A DNA stretch of 5,874 nt from an uncultured Selenomonadales bacterium (GTDB taxonomy: Bacteria; Bacillota_C; Negativicutes; Selenomonadales; Selenomonadaceae): assembly GCA_937907035.1 (NCBI GenBank), contig CALCTX010000073.1, forward strand, positions 1 to 5,874, given 5' to 3'. The notes under the pieces were generated by a model. That model ran no database searches. It worked only from the letters and a program-made list of their open reading frames with translations, and was not told the DNA's origin. Within the stretch, counting starts at the first letter, position 1. The number at the start of each line of letters is the position of its first letter. The translations under genes and the position numbers were made by a program. Positions 5,831-5,874 of this stretch are shown here, in pieces.

Positions 5831-5874
5831 TCAATTTTTCAGATTATGCGATTTCCGCAGCAAATACAGGAAAT
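5831..5874 (-). CDS. C-terminal end of a probable BtuC/FecCD-type ABC permease (5' part outside window)
   Basis: One minus-strand frame from the right edge encodes FLYLLRKSHNLKN and then TGA at 5831-5833. The FLYLLRK motif matches the well-known C-terminal end of FecCD/BtuC family permeases, which usually finish with a PFFLYLLRR-like sequence at the last membrane helix. The stop is 13 bases before the chelatase start, and the chelatase ribosome binding site fills that gap, as expected inside an operon. The two other frames end in unremarkable peptides (stops at 5839-5841 and 5844-5846). With only 13 residues visible this is a motif-based inference. It fits the binding protein downstream, which needs a permease of this class. 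Confidence 0.55.
   Translation of the reverse strand, partial: FLYLLRKSHNLKN

Overview
All genes in this window lie on the minus strand, so it reads from the right edge to the left. It looks like a chromosomal piece of a Bacillota-type anaerobe. The signs are moderate GC (around the mid-40s percent by eye), strong AGGAGG-type ribosome binding sites, several TTG/GTG starts, a lipoprotein-anchored binding protein, and an anaerobic-type cobaltochelatase (CbiK). A Negativicutes or related gut lineage is my best guess, but only a guess. I see no rRNA, tRNA, insertion sequence, CRISPR array or phage gene.

Right part (5874 to about 3830), a tetrapyrrole/metal-chelate uptake unit. It contains the last 13 codons of what looks like a BtuC/FecCD-type permease, then a CbiK-type sirohydrochlorin cobaltochelatase with all three metal-site residues, then a BtuF/FecB-class substrate-binding lipoprotein. 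Spacing is tight (13 and 38 nt). The unit ends in a strong hairpin with a T-run. The likely task is uptake of a chelated metal or corrinoid/porphyrin-like compound, coupled to metal insertion into, or perhaps removal from, a tetrapyrrole.

Middle part (about 3866 to 1680), a zinc homeostasis unit. A Fur-family regulator most like Zur is followed by an ABC-3 family ATPase (ZnuC-like) and permease (ZnuB-like), nearly without gaps. No ZnuA-type binding protein is present. The ATPase has an unusual His/Cys-rich N-terminus. The promoter for this unit sits inside and next to the terminator hairpin of the preceding unit, so one short palindrome may serve as terminator, -35 element and operator.

Left part (1680 to 1). 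A small two-helix membrane protein with a double zinc ribbon has its own extended -10 promoter. After it comes the N-terminal 344 residues of a large, probably signalling, protein built from repeated PAS-like modules, cut by the window edge.

Nothing here is a clearly new system. The points most worth a second look are the palindrome shared by terminator and promoter, the metal-binding-looking tail on ZnuC, the missing ZnuA next to a binding protein of the wrong class, and the chelatase embedded in a FecCD-type importer operon.
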